From Mycobacteroides abscessus ATCC 19977 (GTDB lineage Bacteria > Actinomycetota > Actinomycetes > Mycobacteriales > Mycobacteriaceae), in NCBI RefSeq assembly GCF_000069185.1, contig NC_010397.1, positions 2,108,001 through 2,172,000 of the forward strand: DNA of 64,000 bases. The letters run 5' to 3'. Shown one piece after another: positions 8,558 to 16,900 of the stretch. How positions within the stretch are numbered: the first letter of the stretch is position 1; each line of letters begins with the position of its first letter. The notes under the pieces are model-generated. The model saw nothing but the letters and a program-made list of their open reading frames with translations, was not told where the DNA came from and did not search any database. The translations under genes and the position numbers were made by a program.

Positions 8558-11500
8558 TTAGCGCGACTGGGCGGTGAGCGCGTCGATCACGTGGTCCACG
8601 GAGGCGCCGCCGAGCAGGTCCTGCACGGGCAGTTCGAAGTCGAGCTCGGCCTGCACGCGCCGACGAAACTCCAACGCCTGCAATGAATCCAGCCCCATCG
8701 CCACCATCGGCATGGCGGTGTCGATGGAGTCGGCATGGTCGGCGCCGATGACCTCGGCCAGCAGTTGCACCAGATGCCCGGATCTGTTTTCAGATACCAC
8801 GGGGGCCGGCCGGGTGGTCTCGGCGGGCGCCACGGGACCGCCGTTGTCCTCGAGCTCCGAAAGCAGCGGCCCATACCCGAATACGCCCAGCATGGCGCGG
8901 GCTTGAGTCAGATCGAACGCCCCGACAAGGGTGTTGCCGTGGTGGTGGCCCATGCCGACGGCGAGCGCATCGGCGGGGCGCATCGGGTGCACCCCCGCGG
9001 CGGCGAGCTTGGCGATACCGGCATCACCGAGATCGAGGTGCACGGTCCACTGGCCCCACTGTATGGACGTGCAGTCCAGCCCGGACGCCCGCCGCGTGGA
9101 GGCCAGCACGTCCAGCATCCTGTTACCCGCCGCGTACATCAGCTGTCCCTTGCCGCCGATCGTTGCGGCCAGGGACGAGCACAACATGACGCGGCAAGAA
9201 TCGGTGCGGGGCACCGTGTCCAGAACATTCGAGATCCCAATGACCTTGGCGCGTAACGCGTCCTGAAATTTGTTGGTAGTTACCTCGGACAACGGGGTAT
9301 CCGAGTAGTCCACCGCGGCATGGACGATGAGGTCTGCCGGCGTGTCCCGGAGCTGATCGGCGAGCGCGGTGACGGCCGCCGTATCGGTCACGTCACAGGG
9401 CAGCGCACGTACCTTGGCGCCGGTGCTGCGCCGGATGGCATCCAGGCGCCCGGTCACCGCGTCGGTTTCGCCGGAACGGCTGATCAACGTGATCTGGCGG
9501 GTACCCATCCGGGCGTAGTGCTCGCAGAATTCCTGGCCGAGTTTTCCGGTGCCGCCGGTGATCACCACATGGGCGGGCGCCACGACGCGGGATGATTCAT
9601 CCCCGTCCTGATCGATGTCGAGGACGCGCTTGGCGTACATGCCATCCGCGCGCAACGCCAGCTCCGATTCGCCGGCCGACTGCAGTGCGGCCAGGATGTT
9701 GTCAGCCTTGTCAGGGCTGGCGATATCGGACGTGAGATCCAGATGCCGGAAGGCGATGCCGGGATGTTCGGTGCCCATGCACCGGAAACCGGCGGCGATC
9801 GCGGCGTGCACCGGGTGCGCTGGTCCGTCGTCGGCGATGGCTTGCTCGCCGCCGACGGTGACAAGCCAGCAGCCGGTGACCGTGCTCGACAGCCTGGGCC
9901 ACCAGGTCCGGTTGCCGAAGAACCGCGCGACCGCGTCGGCGGCCTCGTGATCATCGAGCAGCGCCGGGGAGGGCAGCACGATGACCACCGTGTCGGCATC
10001 CCCGATGCCGGATTCATCCGTCCCGGTGACGATTCGGGCCGAGGAGCCGAAGTTGGGCGCGCTGTCACGAAGGGCCTCAACAAGGGCACCGGCATCGCCG
10101 GTGCCATCGATGAAGGCGTAGGACCTGGGTGGCATCATCGATCGCCGGGTCACCTTGGCCCACGCCTCACGCAGCAGTCGGGGATATGCCCGGGAATCGT
10201 TGCCCATCTCCACGCGGCGTTCGGCCTCGGGGGTGACGATCGGCTGCTTCGGCACCGCGACCCCGCTGGTGTCCGCGCGGTACGAGAGCCATAGCGGGAT
10301 GTCATTGTTCTGCACGTTCGGGAAATCGCGCAATGGCAGCGATACCCGGTCGGGTGCCTCGGTGCGTAGGGCATCCCAGTTGTAGTCCAGATCGTGCACC
10401 GCGATCTTCGCGAGATTGGCGGTGAACTCGCCGAGATCCGTCGCGTTTCGGTGGGACGTACCCACTACGCAGGCAGTGCGTTCGGAGCCCAGCGCTGCCA
10501 GGTTCTCCCGGAGAGCCAGCTGCAGCGTGGGGTGCTCGGCCAACTCCACAAAGGTGTCGACGTGAGCGGCCGCCGCGGTCGCGACGGCGCGGTCGAAACG
10601 CACGGCATTGCGCAGATTCCAGAACCAGTACTGGTCGACGGGCATCTCGGGGCTGATTGCGGTCCCGAGTGTTGCTCCGATGCAATCAATTTCGGAGACC
10701 GTGAACTCACCGGCGTCCAGGTTTTCAGTCAGTGCATGGCGAATCTGAGCGCCGATGGAGGCGATCATGCTGGTATGTGCCGGATAGCGGACGGGGATCA
10801 CGCGCGCGAACACACCGTCCTCGATGAGGTGCTCGACGATTTGGTGAACCGTCTCGCGCTGGCCGGAGATGCCCACCATCGAAGGAGAGTTGATGACCGA
10901 AAGCTCGGCCCAGCCAGAATTCCGGGCAAGAAGCTCTTCGCAGGTATCGCGGTCGGTCGCGATGACCGCCATCGCGTAGTCATCGGCGGGGAACTCGTCG
11001 GCGATTCCGGCCCGGGTGCCGACAACGGTCACCGCGTCGTCGAGGGACATGACGCCCGAGACGTAGGCCCCGGCGATCTCGCCCTGGCTGTGCCCGACGA
11101 CTGCCCGCGGGGTTACGCCCACCGTGCGCCACAGCGCCGCCAGCCCCACCATCTGGGTGAAGAGGGCAGGCTGAACGACAGTCGCACTGTCATTCGTGGG
11201 CAGTTGATCGTCGAGCAGATAGCTCAGCGGTGAACGGCCGAATTGCTTGTCGAACAAGTCCGCGCAGCGTTCTACCTCGGCACGGAAGCTGGGGAACGCG
11301 TCGTAAAAGAGCCGGCCCATTCCGGGGCGTTGCCCACCCTGCCCGGGGAATACGAACCCGTGGCGGCGCGCGGTAGCGGGCTCGGAATTGCGCACGACGA
11401 GCGGATGCTCGGTGCCGGCGACCACGGTACGTAGCGCGGCGACGAGTTGATCATGATTCTCGACGGTGGCCAATGCCCGATACCGGCGTGCGACGCGGGT

Positions 11501-11704
11501 GCGAAAGATCATGCCCGCAATGCGGTTTGGCGCGATCCGCGGGTGATCAGCGACGTATGCGAGAAGCGCCGAAGCCTCGCGGCGAAGCACCTCTGGTGTA
11601 TCTGCGGAGAGCAGGACCGGGATGGTTCCATTGGGTAAGCGGTGGCTAGAAATCGTCCCCGTCCTCTCCCTGTGCGTCCATGGCGGGCATCGCGATGATG
11701 GCAT
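8558..11704 (-). CDS. mbtD: Mycobactin polyketide synthase MbtD (AT-KR-ACP)
   Basis: A 1048-aa modular polyketide synthase subunit that works with MbtC to build the beta-hydroxy-acid linker of mycobactin. Domains: acyltransferase with FVFPGQGGQ (about residue 117) and GHSQG (catalytic Ser about 206); ketoreductase from about 713 with VVITGGTGKLG and the active-site Ser...Tyr857-x3-Asn set; C-terminal carrier domain with GLDSLQAL, phosphopantetheine on Ser1007. There is no ketosynthase domain; MbtC supplies it. Start: ATG 11704 gives a 59-base overlap with mbtC, but similarity to known MbtD begins only about 20 residues in (HRLPNGTIPVLL), so a non-canonical start near 11655 is possible. Third gene of the mbtT-mbtC-mbtD operon. 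Confidence 0.92.
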   Translation of the reverse strand: MPSSRCPPWTHRERTGTISSHRLPNGTIPVLLSADTPEVLRREASALLAYVADHPRIAPNRIAGMIFRTRVARRYRALATVENHDQLVAALRTVVAGTEHPLVVRNSEPATARRHGFVFPGQGGQRPGMGRLFYDAFPSFRAEVERCADLFDKQFGRSPLSYLLDDQLPTNDSATVVQPALFTQMVGLAALWRTVGVTPRAVVGHSQGEIAGAYVSGVMSLDDAVTVVGTRAGIADEFPADDYAMAVIATDRDTCEELLARNSGWAELSVINSPSMVGISGQRETVHQIVEHLIEDGVFARVIPVRYPAHTSMIASIGAQIRHALTENLDAGEFTVSEIDCIGATLGTAISPEMPVDQYWFWNLRNAVRFDRAVATAAAAHVDTFVELAEHPTLQLALRENLAALGSERTACVVGTSHRNATDLGEFTANLAKIAVHDLDYNWDALRTEAPDRVSLPLRDFPNVQNNDIPLWLSYRADTSGVAVPKQPIVTPEAERRVEMGNDSRAYPRLLREAWAKVTRRSMMPPRSYAFIDGTGDAGALVEALRDSAPNFGSSARIVTGTDESGIGDADTVVIVLPSPALLDDHEAADAVARFFGNRTWWPRLSSTVTGCWLVTVGGEQAIADDGPAHPVHAAIAAGFRCMGTEHPGIAFRHLDLTSDIASPDKADNILAALQSAGESELALRADGMYAKRVLDIDQDGDESSRVVAPAHVVITGGTGKLGQEFCEHYARMGTRQITLISRSGETDAVTGRLDAIRRSTGAKVRALPCDVTDTAAVTALADQLRDTPADLIVHAAVDYSDTPLSEVTTNKFQDALRAKVIGISNVLDTVPRTDSCRVMLCSSLAATIGGKGQLMYAAGNRMLDVLASTRRASGLDCTSIQWGQWTVHLDLGDAGIAKLAAAGVHPMRPADALAVGMGHHHGNTLVGAFDLTQARAMLGVFGYGPLLSELEDNGGPVAPAETTRPAPVVSENRSGHLVQLLAEVIGADHADSIDTAMPMVAMGLDSLQALEFRRRVQAELDFELPVQDLLGGASVDHVIDALTAQSR

Positions 11705-12971
11705 GAGCGTTGGCGCCCCCCGCTCCGAAGGACGAGACCGAGCCGTAGCGGATGCCGTCTTTGGGTTCCCACGGGTGCAGCTTCGTGGCCAGGCGAATCC
11801 CGGTCATCGACCAGTCAATCTTGGTGGTGGGGTTGTCCGCGAAGAGCGTCGGCGGGATATGCCCGTGTTGTCCGGACAGCAGGAGCTTTATCAGACCCAC
11901 CATGCCGGCGGCGGATTGTGCGTGTCCGGCATTGGATTTCGCGGACCCTAGCAGGGCATTCGAGCCGCCCGCGCCGTATGTGCTTTGCAGCGCCAGGATC
12001 TCCAGCGGGTCGCCGGCACGCGTTCCCGTGCCGTGCCCCTCGAGCATCCCGACATCGGCCGGATCCACACCGGAAGCGGCGATGGTGGCGGCGACCAGCT
12101 TGGCCTGTGCCCGTCCCCGTGGCACGAGAATGGGTTTGCCGCCGCCGTTGTGGTTGGTGCGTACGGCCATGATGCGTCCGTACACCCGGTGTCCCAGGGC
12201 GCGCGCCCGTGACTCGCGCTCCAGTACGACCATTCCCACGGCCTCGCCCCAGAGTGTGCCGTTGGCCTCGTCCGAATAGGAGCGGCAGTGCCCGTCGGGG
12301 TCGAGCGCGTGCATGCGAGAAAATTCGTAAAACCCTCCGGGCGAGCCCATGACACAGACTCCGCCGGCGATGGCCCACTCGCATTCGTCCGCACGAACGG
12401 CGGACGCCGCGAGATGCAGCGCCGCCAACGACGAAGCACACGCGGAGTCGACACAGACGGATGGGCCGATGAGGCCCAGGCCGTGCGAGATTCGGCCCGC
12501 GGCACCCAGCTGTCCGCGGCCGACGACACGCATTCCGCTGTGCGCGTTGACTTCACCGACTGGCGGCCCGTATTCGTTAGGGGAGATGCCGATGAAACAA
12601 CCGGCTTCCGATCCGTCGACTGCTCCCGGATTGAGCCCGGTGTTTTCCAGCGCCTTCCACGCGACCCGCATGGCTACCCGCTGCTGCGGATCCATCGCCA
12701 CGGCCTCACGCTGCGTGATGCCGTAGAAAGTGGGGTCGAAAGCGCTTGCGTCGGTGATGAATCCGCCGGCATCGGAAATGCGGCCCCAGCCGTCCAGGTT
12801 CGACAGCGATAGCAGCTCGTCCACTGGCCAGCCACGGTCACGGGGGAACGCCGAGATGAGTTCGCGACCGTCGGCCAGCGCATTCCAGAATGCCGCCGGG
12901 GTGTCGATCCCACCCGGCGCCTCGATCGCCATTCCGGAGATGACGACGGGGTCAACGTGAACGGCGGTCAT
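11646..12971 (-). CDS. mbtC: Mycobactin beta-ketoacyl synthase MbtC
   Basis: A 441-aa ketosynthase that condenses the acyl units for the hydroxy-acid part of mycobactin, in trans to the AT/KR/ACP of MbtD. The active-site Cys is residue 178 in VDSACASSLA. The two catalytic histidines are in EGHGTGTRAGDP and SNAGHAQSAAG. Length agrees with the stand-alone KS of mycobactin clusters. The start overlaps the mbtT stop by 4 bases and the 3' end overlaps mbtD, so the operon is tightly coupled. Confidence 0.93.
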   Translation of the reverse strand: MTAVHVDPVVISGMAIEAPGGIDTPAAFWNALADGRELISAFPRDRGWPVDELLSLSNLDGWGRISDAGGFITDASAFDPTFYGITQREAVAMDPQQRVAMRVAWKALENTGLNPGAVDGSEAGCFIGISPNEYGPPVGEVNAHSGMRVVGRGQLGAAGRISHGLGLIGPSVCVDSACASSLAALHLAASAVRADECEWAIAGGVCVMGSPGGFYEFSRMHALDPDGHCRSYSDEANGTLWGEAVGMVVLERESRARALGHRVYGRIMAVRTNHNGGGKPILVPRGRAQAKLVAATIAASGVDPADVGMLEGHGTGTRAGDPLEILALQSTYGAGGSNALLGSAKSNAGHAQSAAGMVGLIKLLLSGQHGHIPPTLFADNPTTKIDWSMTGIRLATKLHPWEPKDGIRYGSVSSFGAGGANAHAIIAMPAMDAQGEDGDDF

Positions 12972-13732
12972 CGTTGTGGCGAGGACGCGGAGGCAGAGTT
13001 CGCGACCAGCAGCTCGGCCAGTGCCTCGGTTTGCGAGTTCAGGAAGAAGTGGCCGCCGTCGAACAACGTCACCTCAAGTGCGTCGGTGTGCTGAGCCCAA
13101 CCGTATAAATCGCGCATCGTGATCATCGGGTCCTGGTCTCCGCCGATCGAATGGATGCGTGCCGCAACCTTGGCGCCGTCGGCACACTGGTACGCGTTGA
13201 AGGCCTGGTAGTCACCCTTCATGACGGGTAACGCCATCCGCATCACATCGAGATTGCCCATGACCGTGGAGTTCGTGCCCTCAAGGGCACCCATGTGGGC
13301 CAACACCGCGTCATCATCGGTGGGCAGCGCGGGCTTATCCGCGATATTGCAGGGTGCCACTGCCGAGGAAACGGTCAGCTGATGTACATCCAGGCCGGCG
13401 GCCTCGGCCAGCCGGGCGAACTCGAAGGAGACCACGGCCCCCATGCTGTGGCCGAAAGTATGGATGGGTACGCGTCGATTGTGTTCCGACGACTGGAACT
13501 CGGCGAAGGCACCCGCGGCAATATCGGACAGGGTCGGGAGGGCCGGCTCACCTGCCCGATCCTGCCTGCCCGGGTATTGGAAGACGAGCACATTGAAATT
13601 TGCTGAAGAAGCCTTGGAGAGCGTGCGATAGGCCGAGGCTCCGGCCCCTGCATGCGGAAAAATCAGCAGCAATGGTGCATCGGGTGACTCCGGCTTATGA
13701 AACTGCCTGATCCATCCGAGTTTGCGATCCAC
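12968..13732 (-). CDS. mbtT: Type II thioesterase MbtT
   Basis: A 254-aa alpha/beta hydrolase of the type II thioesterase family, which edits or releases acyl chains on NRPS/PKS carrier domains. It has LIFPHAGAGASAY (oxyanion region), the nucleophile in GHSMG (Ser96) and the catalytic His in DGGHFFL. First gene of the minus-strand mbt operon; its start is 29 bases from IdeR box 1. Because MbtB in this window has no C-terminal thioesterase domain, MbtT may take over that role as well as proofreading. 1155 aa of MbtB plus 254 aa of MbtT is close to the length I recall for the fused M. tuberculosis MbtB (about 1414 aa). Confidence 0.88.
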   Translation of the reverse strand: MDRKLGWIRQFHKPESPDAPLLLIFPHAGAGASAYRTLSKASSANFNVLVFQYPGRQDRAGEPALPTLSDIAAGAFAEFQSSEHNRRVPIHTFGHSMGAVVSFEFARLAEAAGLDVHQLTVSSAVAPCNIADKPALPTDDDAVLAHMGALEGTNSTVMGNLDVMRMALPVMKGDYQAFNAYQCADGAKVAARIHSIGGDQDPMITMRDLYGWAQHTDALEVTLFDGGHFFLNSQTEALAELLVANSASASSPQR

Positions 13733-13760
13733 GTCGAGCTTCCTTCCAACTTGCAGATAG

Positions 13761-13779
13761 TTAGATTAGCCTAACGTAA
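13761..13779. promoter_or_regulatory. IdeR iron box 1 (mbtT-mbtC-mbtD side)
   Basis: TTAGATTAGCCTAACGTAA matches the 19-bp IdeR consensus TTAGGTTAGGCTAACCTAA at 16 of 19 positions and is itself largely palindromic. It lies 29 bases upstream of the mbtT start. IdeR with Fe(II) is known to repress mycobactin genes through such boxes. Assignment is by consensus match; binding is inferred. Confidence 0.88.
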
Positions 13780-13861
13780 CCCGTTCGGAGGTATGTGGCT
13801 CATCCATGTGCGGGTGATGCACGGCACCCATGGGGCGTTACGCGGCGTGTCCGACAGATAT

Positions 13862-13880
13862 TAAGGTAAGGCTAGGCATA
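13862..13880. promoter_or_regulatory. IdeR iron box 2 (mbtE-mbtF-mbtB side)
   Basis: TAAGGTAAGGCTAGGCATA matches the IdeR consensus at about 13 of 19 positions, with the left half and central GGCTA well kept and the right half degraded. It lies 82 bases from box 1 and 80 bases upstream of the mbtE start, so each arm of the divergent region has its own site. Confidence 0.7.
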
Positions 13881-13906
13881 GTTCCTAGATTGAGGTGGTT
13901 CATTTC

Positions 13907-13963
13907 ATGCGCGCGGAGTCGTTCGGATTCCAGGCTTCTGTCATGAGCGGAGACGCTCGGTGA
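13907..13963 (+). CDS. Possible 18-residue leader peptide before mbtE
   Basis: An ATG preceded by AGGTGG (13893-13898, 8-base spacing) opens an 18-codon frame, MRAESFGFQASVMSGDAR. Its TGA overlaps the mbtE GTG start as GTGA (13960-13963). The arrangement would couple mbtE translation to the leader. mbtE also has its own GGAG at 13949-13952, so coupling is not required. The peptide has no recognised motif; it may be chance. Confidence 0.35.
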   Translation: MRAESFGFQASVMSGDAR

Positions 13964-16900
13964 CCGGCGATCAGCTGTCCGCCCTGGACCGTAGGCGGGA
14001 ACTATTGCGCAGGCGGCTTGCCGAGAGTGGCGTGGCGGCGCAGGCTGTGGAATCCGCGCCCCGTGTGCAAGCGGGGGAGCGCCGTGGACTCGCACCAGGC
14101 CAGCGGCGCATGTGGTTCATGCAAACCAAGGACCCAGCGGACACATCGCTCAATATCTGTGTCGCGCATCGAATGCGGGGTGCACTCGATCAAACGCGCT
14201 TGCGTGACGCCGTCGCGGCGGTAATTCGGCGTCATGACGTATTGCGCACCGTCTATGGGGTCGACAGTGCCGGAGAGCCGTATCAGCTTTTTGTCGAGGA
14301 ATTCGAAGTTCCTTGGACCGCAGTAGATTTAACAGACCTGACGGGCGATGCTCAGGACAGGCAGGTCCGGGCTTTGGCGGACAGTGAGTTCGGACGGCCC
14401 TTCGACCTGGCTGCCGATCGGCCGCTCCGGGTCACGCTGCTGCGGCTCGGTGCCGAAGACTTCGTGGTCCTGTTGGTGGTGCACCACATTTGTTGGGATG
14501 ACAATTCGTGGGAGGTCTTCTTCGCCGAACTGAGCGAGTATTACCACGGTCGTCCCGTCCAGGGCGAGGCGCCGCAGTTCATGGTGGTGAGTGCGGACAC
14601 AGAACCGTCATCGGACGCCGATCTCACGTATTGGCGCCGGGCACTGACTCCGCTCCCGGACCCGCTGGAGCTTCCCGGAGCCGCGAGCACGTATTCCTCT
14701 CGCGCCGCTCGGCGTCTTGCGGTGCCGATGCCTGCCGAAACCGCTGCTCGCATCGAGGAGTTCGCCCGCGAACATTCCGCTACACCATTCATGGTGCTCC
14801 TGGCGGCGTTCGGGGTGCTCGTTCATCGGTATACCGGATCGCGTGATTTCGTGACCGCGATTCCGGTGGCAGAGCGAAAGTCCAATGCGGAAAAAGCAAT
14901 CGGCTATTTCGGTAATACGCTGTTACTGCGTACGGTGGTGAACCCGGACGATAGCTTCGCCTCGCATGTGGCTGCGGTACGCGAGGTGTGCCTGGATGCG
15001 TTCGGCCACCAGAATGTCGGTATCGACGAGGTGGTCCGCGAGGTAAATCCGAGCCGCTCTATCGGTCATGACGGGATGGACGAGCTGGTCCGGCTGGGCT
15101 TCAGCATGCGTAAGGACGCCAGTGGGTATCGGCTGGAGGGCGTCGATGTCACGCAACTCGACCTGGCCGCGGTAAGCGCGCAATTGCCGTTGTCGTTGGC
15201 GATCGCCACCGAATCCAGCGGCACGATCGTCGAATTCGAATACCAGACAGATGTGCTGCCGCAATGGCTTGTTGGTCAGCTCCTGGTGCACTATCAAAGG
15301 CTCCTTGCGGATGGTTTGAGTCGGCCGGAAGAAACGCTCGCACGCTTGGAGCTGTTCGATGCCGAAGAGCATTCGGCTCTGCTCGATCAGTCTCACGGAG
15401 TCTTGACGCGGCCTTCCGCCGCCACTTTGGTAGATCTTCTGGACGCGGCTGCCCGGGCGACGCCCGAGGCACTGGCAGTGGTATCCGATGACGTGGAGCT
15501 CACCTACGAGCTGCTGCAGCAGCGCTCGAATCGCTTCGCCCGCTGGCTCGTCGCGCAGGGGGCGGGCACCGAGGATGTGATCGCGCTGCAGATGTCCACC
15601 TCGGTCGAGTTCATCGTCGCGATGCTCGGAGTTCTCAAGTCGGGTGCGGCCTACATGCCTATCGATCCCGCATTGCCCGAAGAGCGCATCGAATATCTGA
15701 TTGCCGACGCGAAACCGCGGATTGTGATGCGCCCGCAGGAGTTTCGGGTAGCTGAGGCGGCGGCCACCGGGCTTGGCGACGCACCGATCACCGACGCAGA
15801 TCGTTTGCGTCCGTTGCTGCCCGACAACCTGGCGTACGTGATCTACACATCGGGATCGACAGGGCGGCCGAAGGGTGTTGCCGTGGCACATGCGGCGATT
15901 GCCGAGCATGTGGTGTCCTTCACCGCCGAGTGGAGCATGACCGCGGATGACCGGATGCTGCAATCCACGTCGGTCAGCTTCGATGCGTCGCTCGCGGACA
16001 TCTTGTGCCCGCTGTCCCTGGGGGCGCAGCTTGTCATCCCGAAGCCCAACCCGTTCTCTGATATCGGCTACGTCGCCGATTTGGTGCGCCGTCGCGGCGT
16101 GACAGTGCTGCACATGGTGCCCTCGCTACTCGGTTCGGTATTGCTGTTACCGGAAGCCCGTGAGCTGCGGGGACTTCGGCATGTTCCGGTGGGTGGTGAA
16201 GCCCTTCCGGGCGAGGTGGCCGACAAGTTCGCGACCATGTTTGATGCCGAACTGCGCAACCACTATGGGCCCACCGAAGCGGTGGTGTGTTCGACATACA
16301 TGTCTGTCCGGGGACCCCAAGGTAATTCGATCGTGCCGATCGGTCGGCCCAATCAAAATGTCTATGCCTACGTGCTGGATCAGGCGCTGAAACTGGTCCC
16401 CGCCGGCGTTGTCGGCGAGTTGTATCTCGGTGGTGCACAATTGGCGCGAGGCTACCGCGCCCGGCCGGTGCTCACCGCCGAGAGGTTTGTGGCCGACCCG
16501 TTCGGTTCGGGTGGGCGGCTCTATCGCACCGGTGACCTGGTGCGGCGCAATGCCCGGGGTGAATTGGAGTTCGTCGGCCGCGCCGACGAGCAGGTCAAGG
16601 TCCGGGGATACCGCATCGAGCTCGGCGAGATCGAGGCGGTTATCGGTGCCGACCCACGCGTCGGGCACTGCGTTGCGACGGTGGTAGACGATCCGCAGGT
16701 GGGCTCGCTGCTGGCCGCGTACGTAGTACCTGCTGGTGGCACCCGGGAAATCGATCTGGACGAACTGCGCGCTCGTGCGCAGGAAGCATTGCCCGCATAC
16801 ATGGTGCCCACCGCATTCGCGGTCATTCCGGAGATTCCGTTGACCACCAGCGGTAAGCTCGACAAGCGGGCGCTACCTACCCCGGACGCGTTGACGGAGC

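Noticed and set aside
14923..16113. 396-codon open frame antisense to mbtE
   Set aside because: Lies opposite conserved condensation and adenylation motifs and has no domain of its own.
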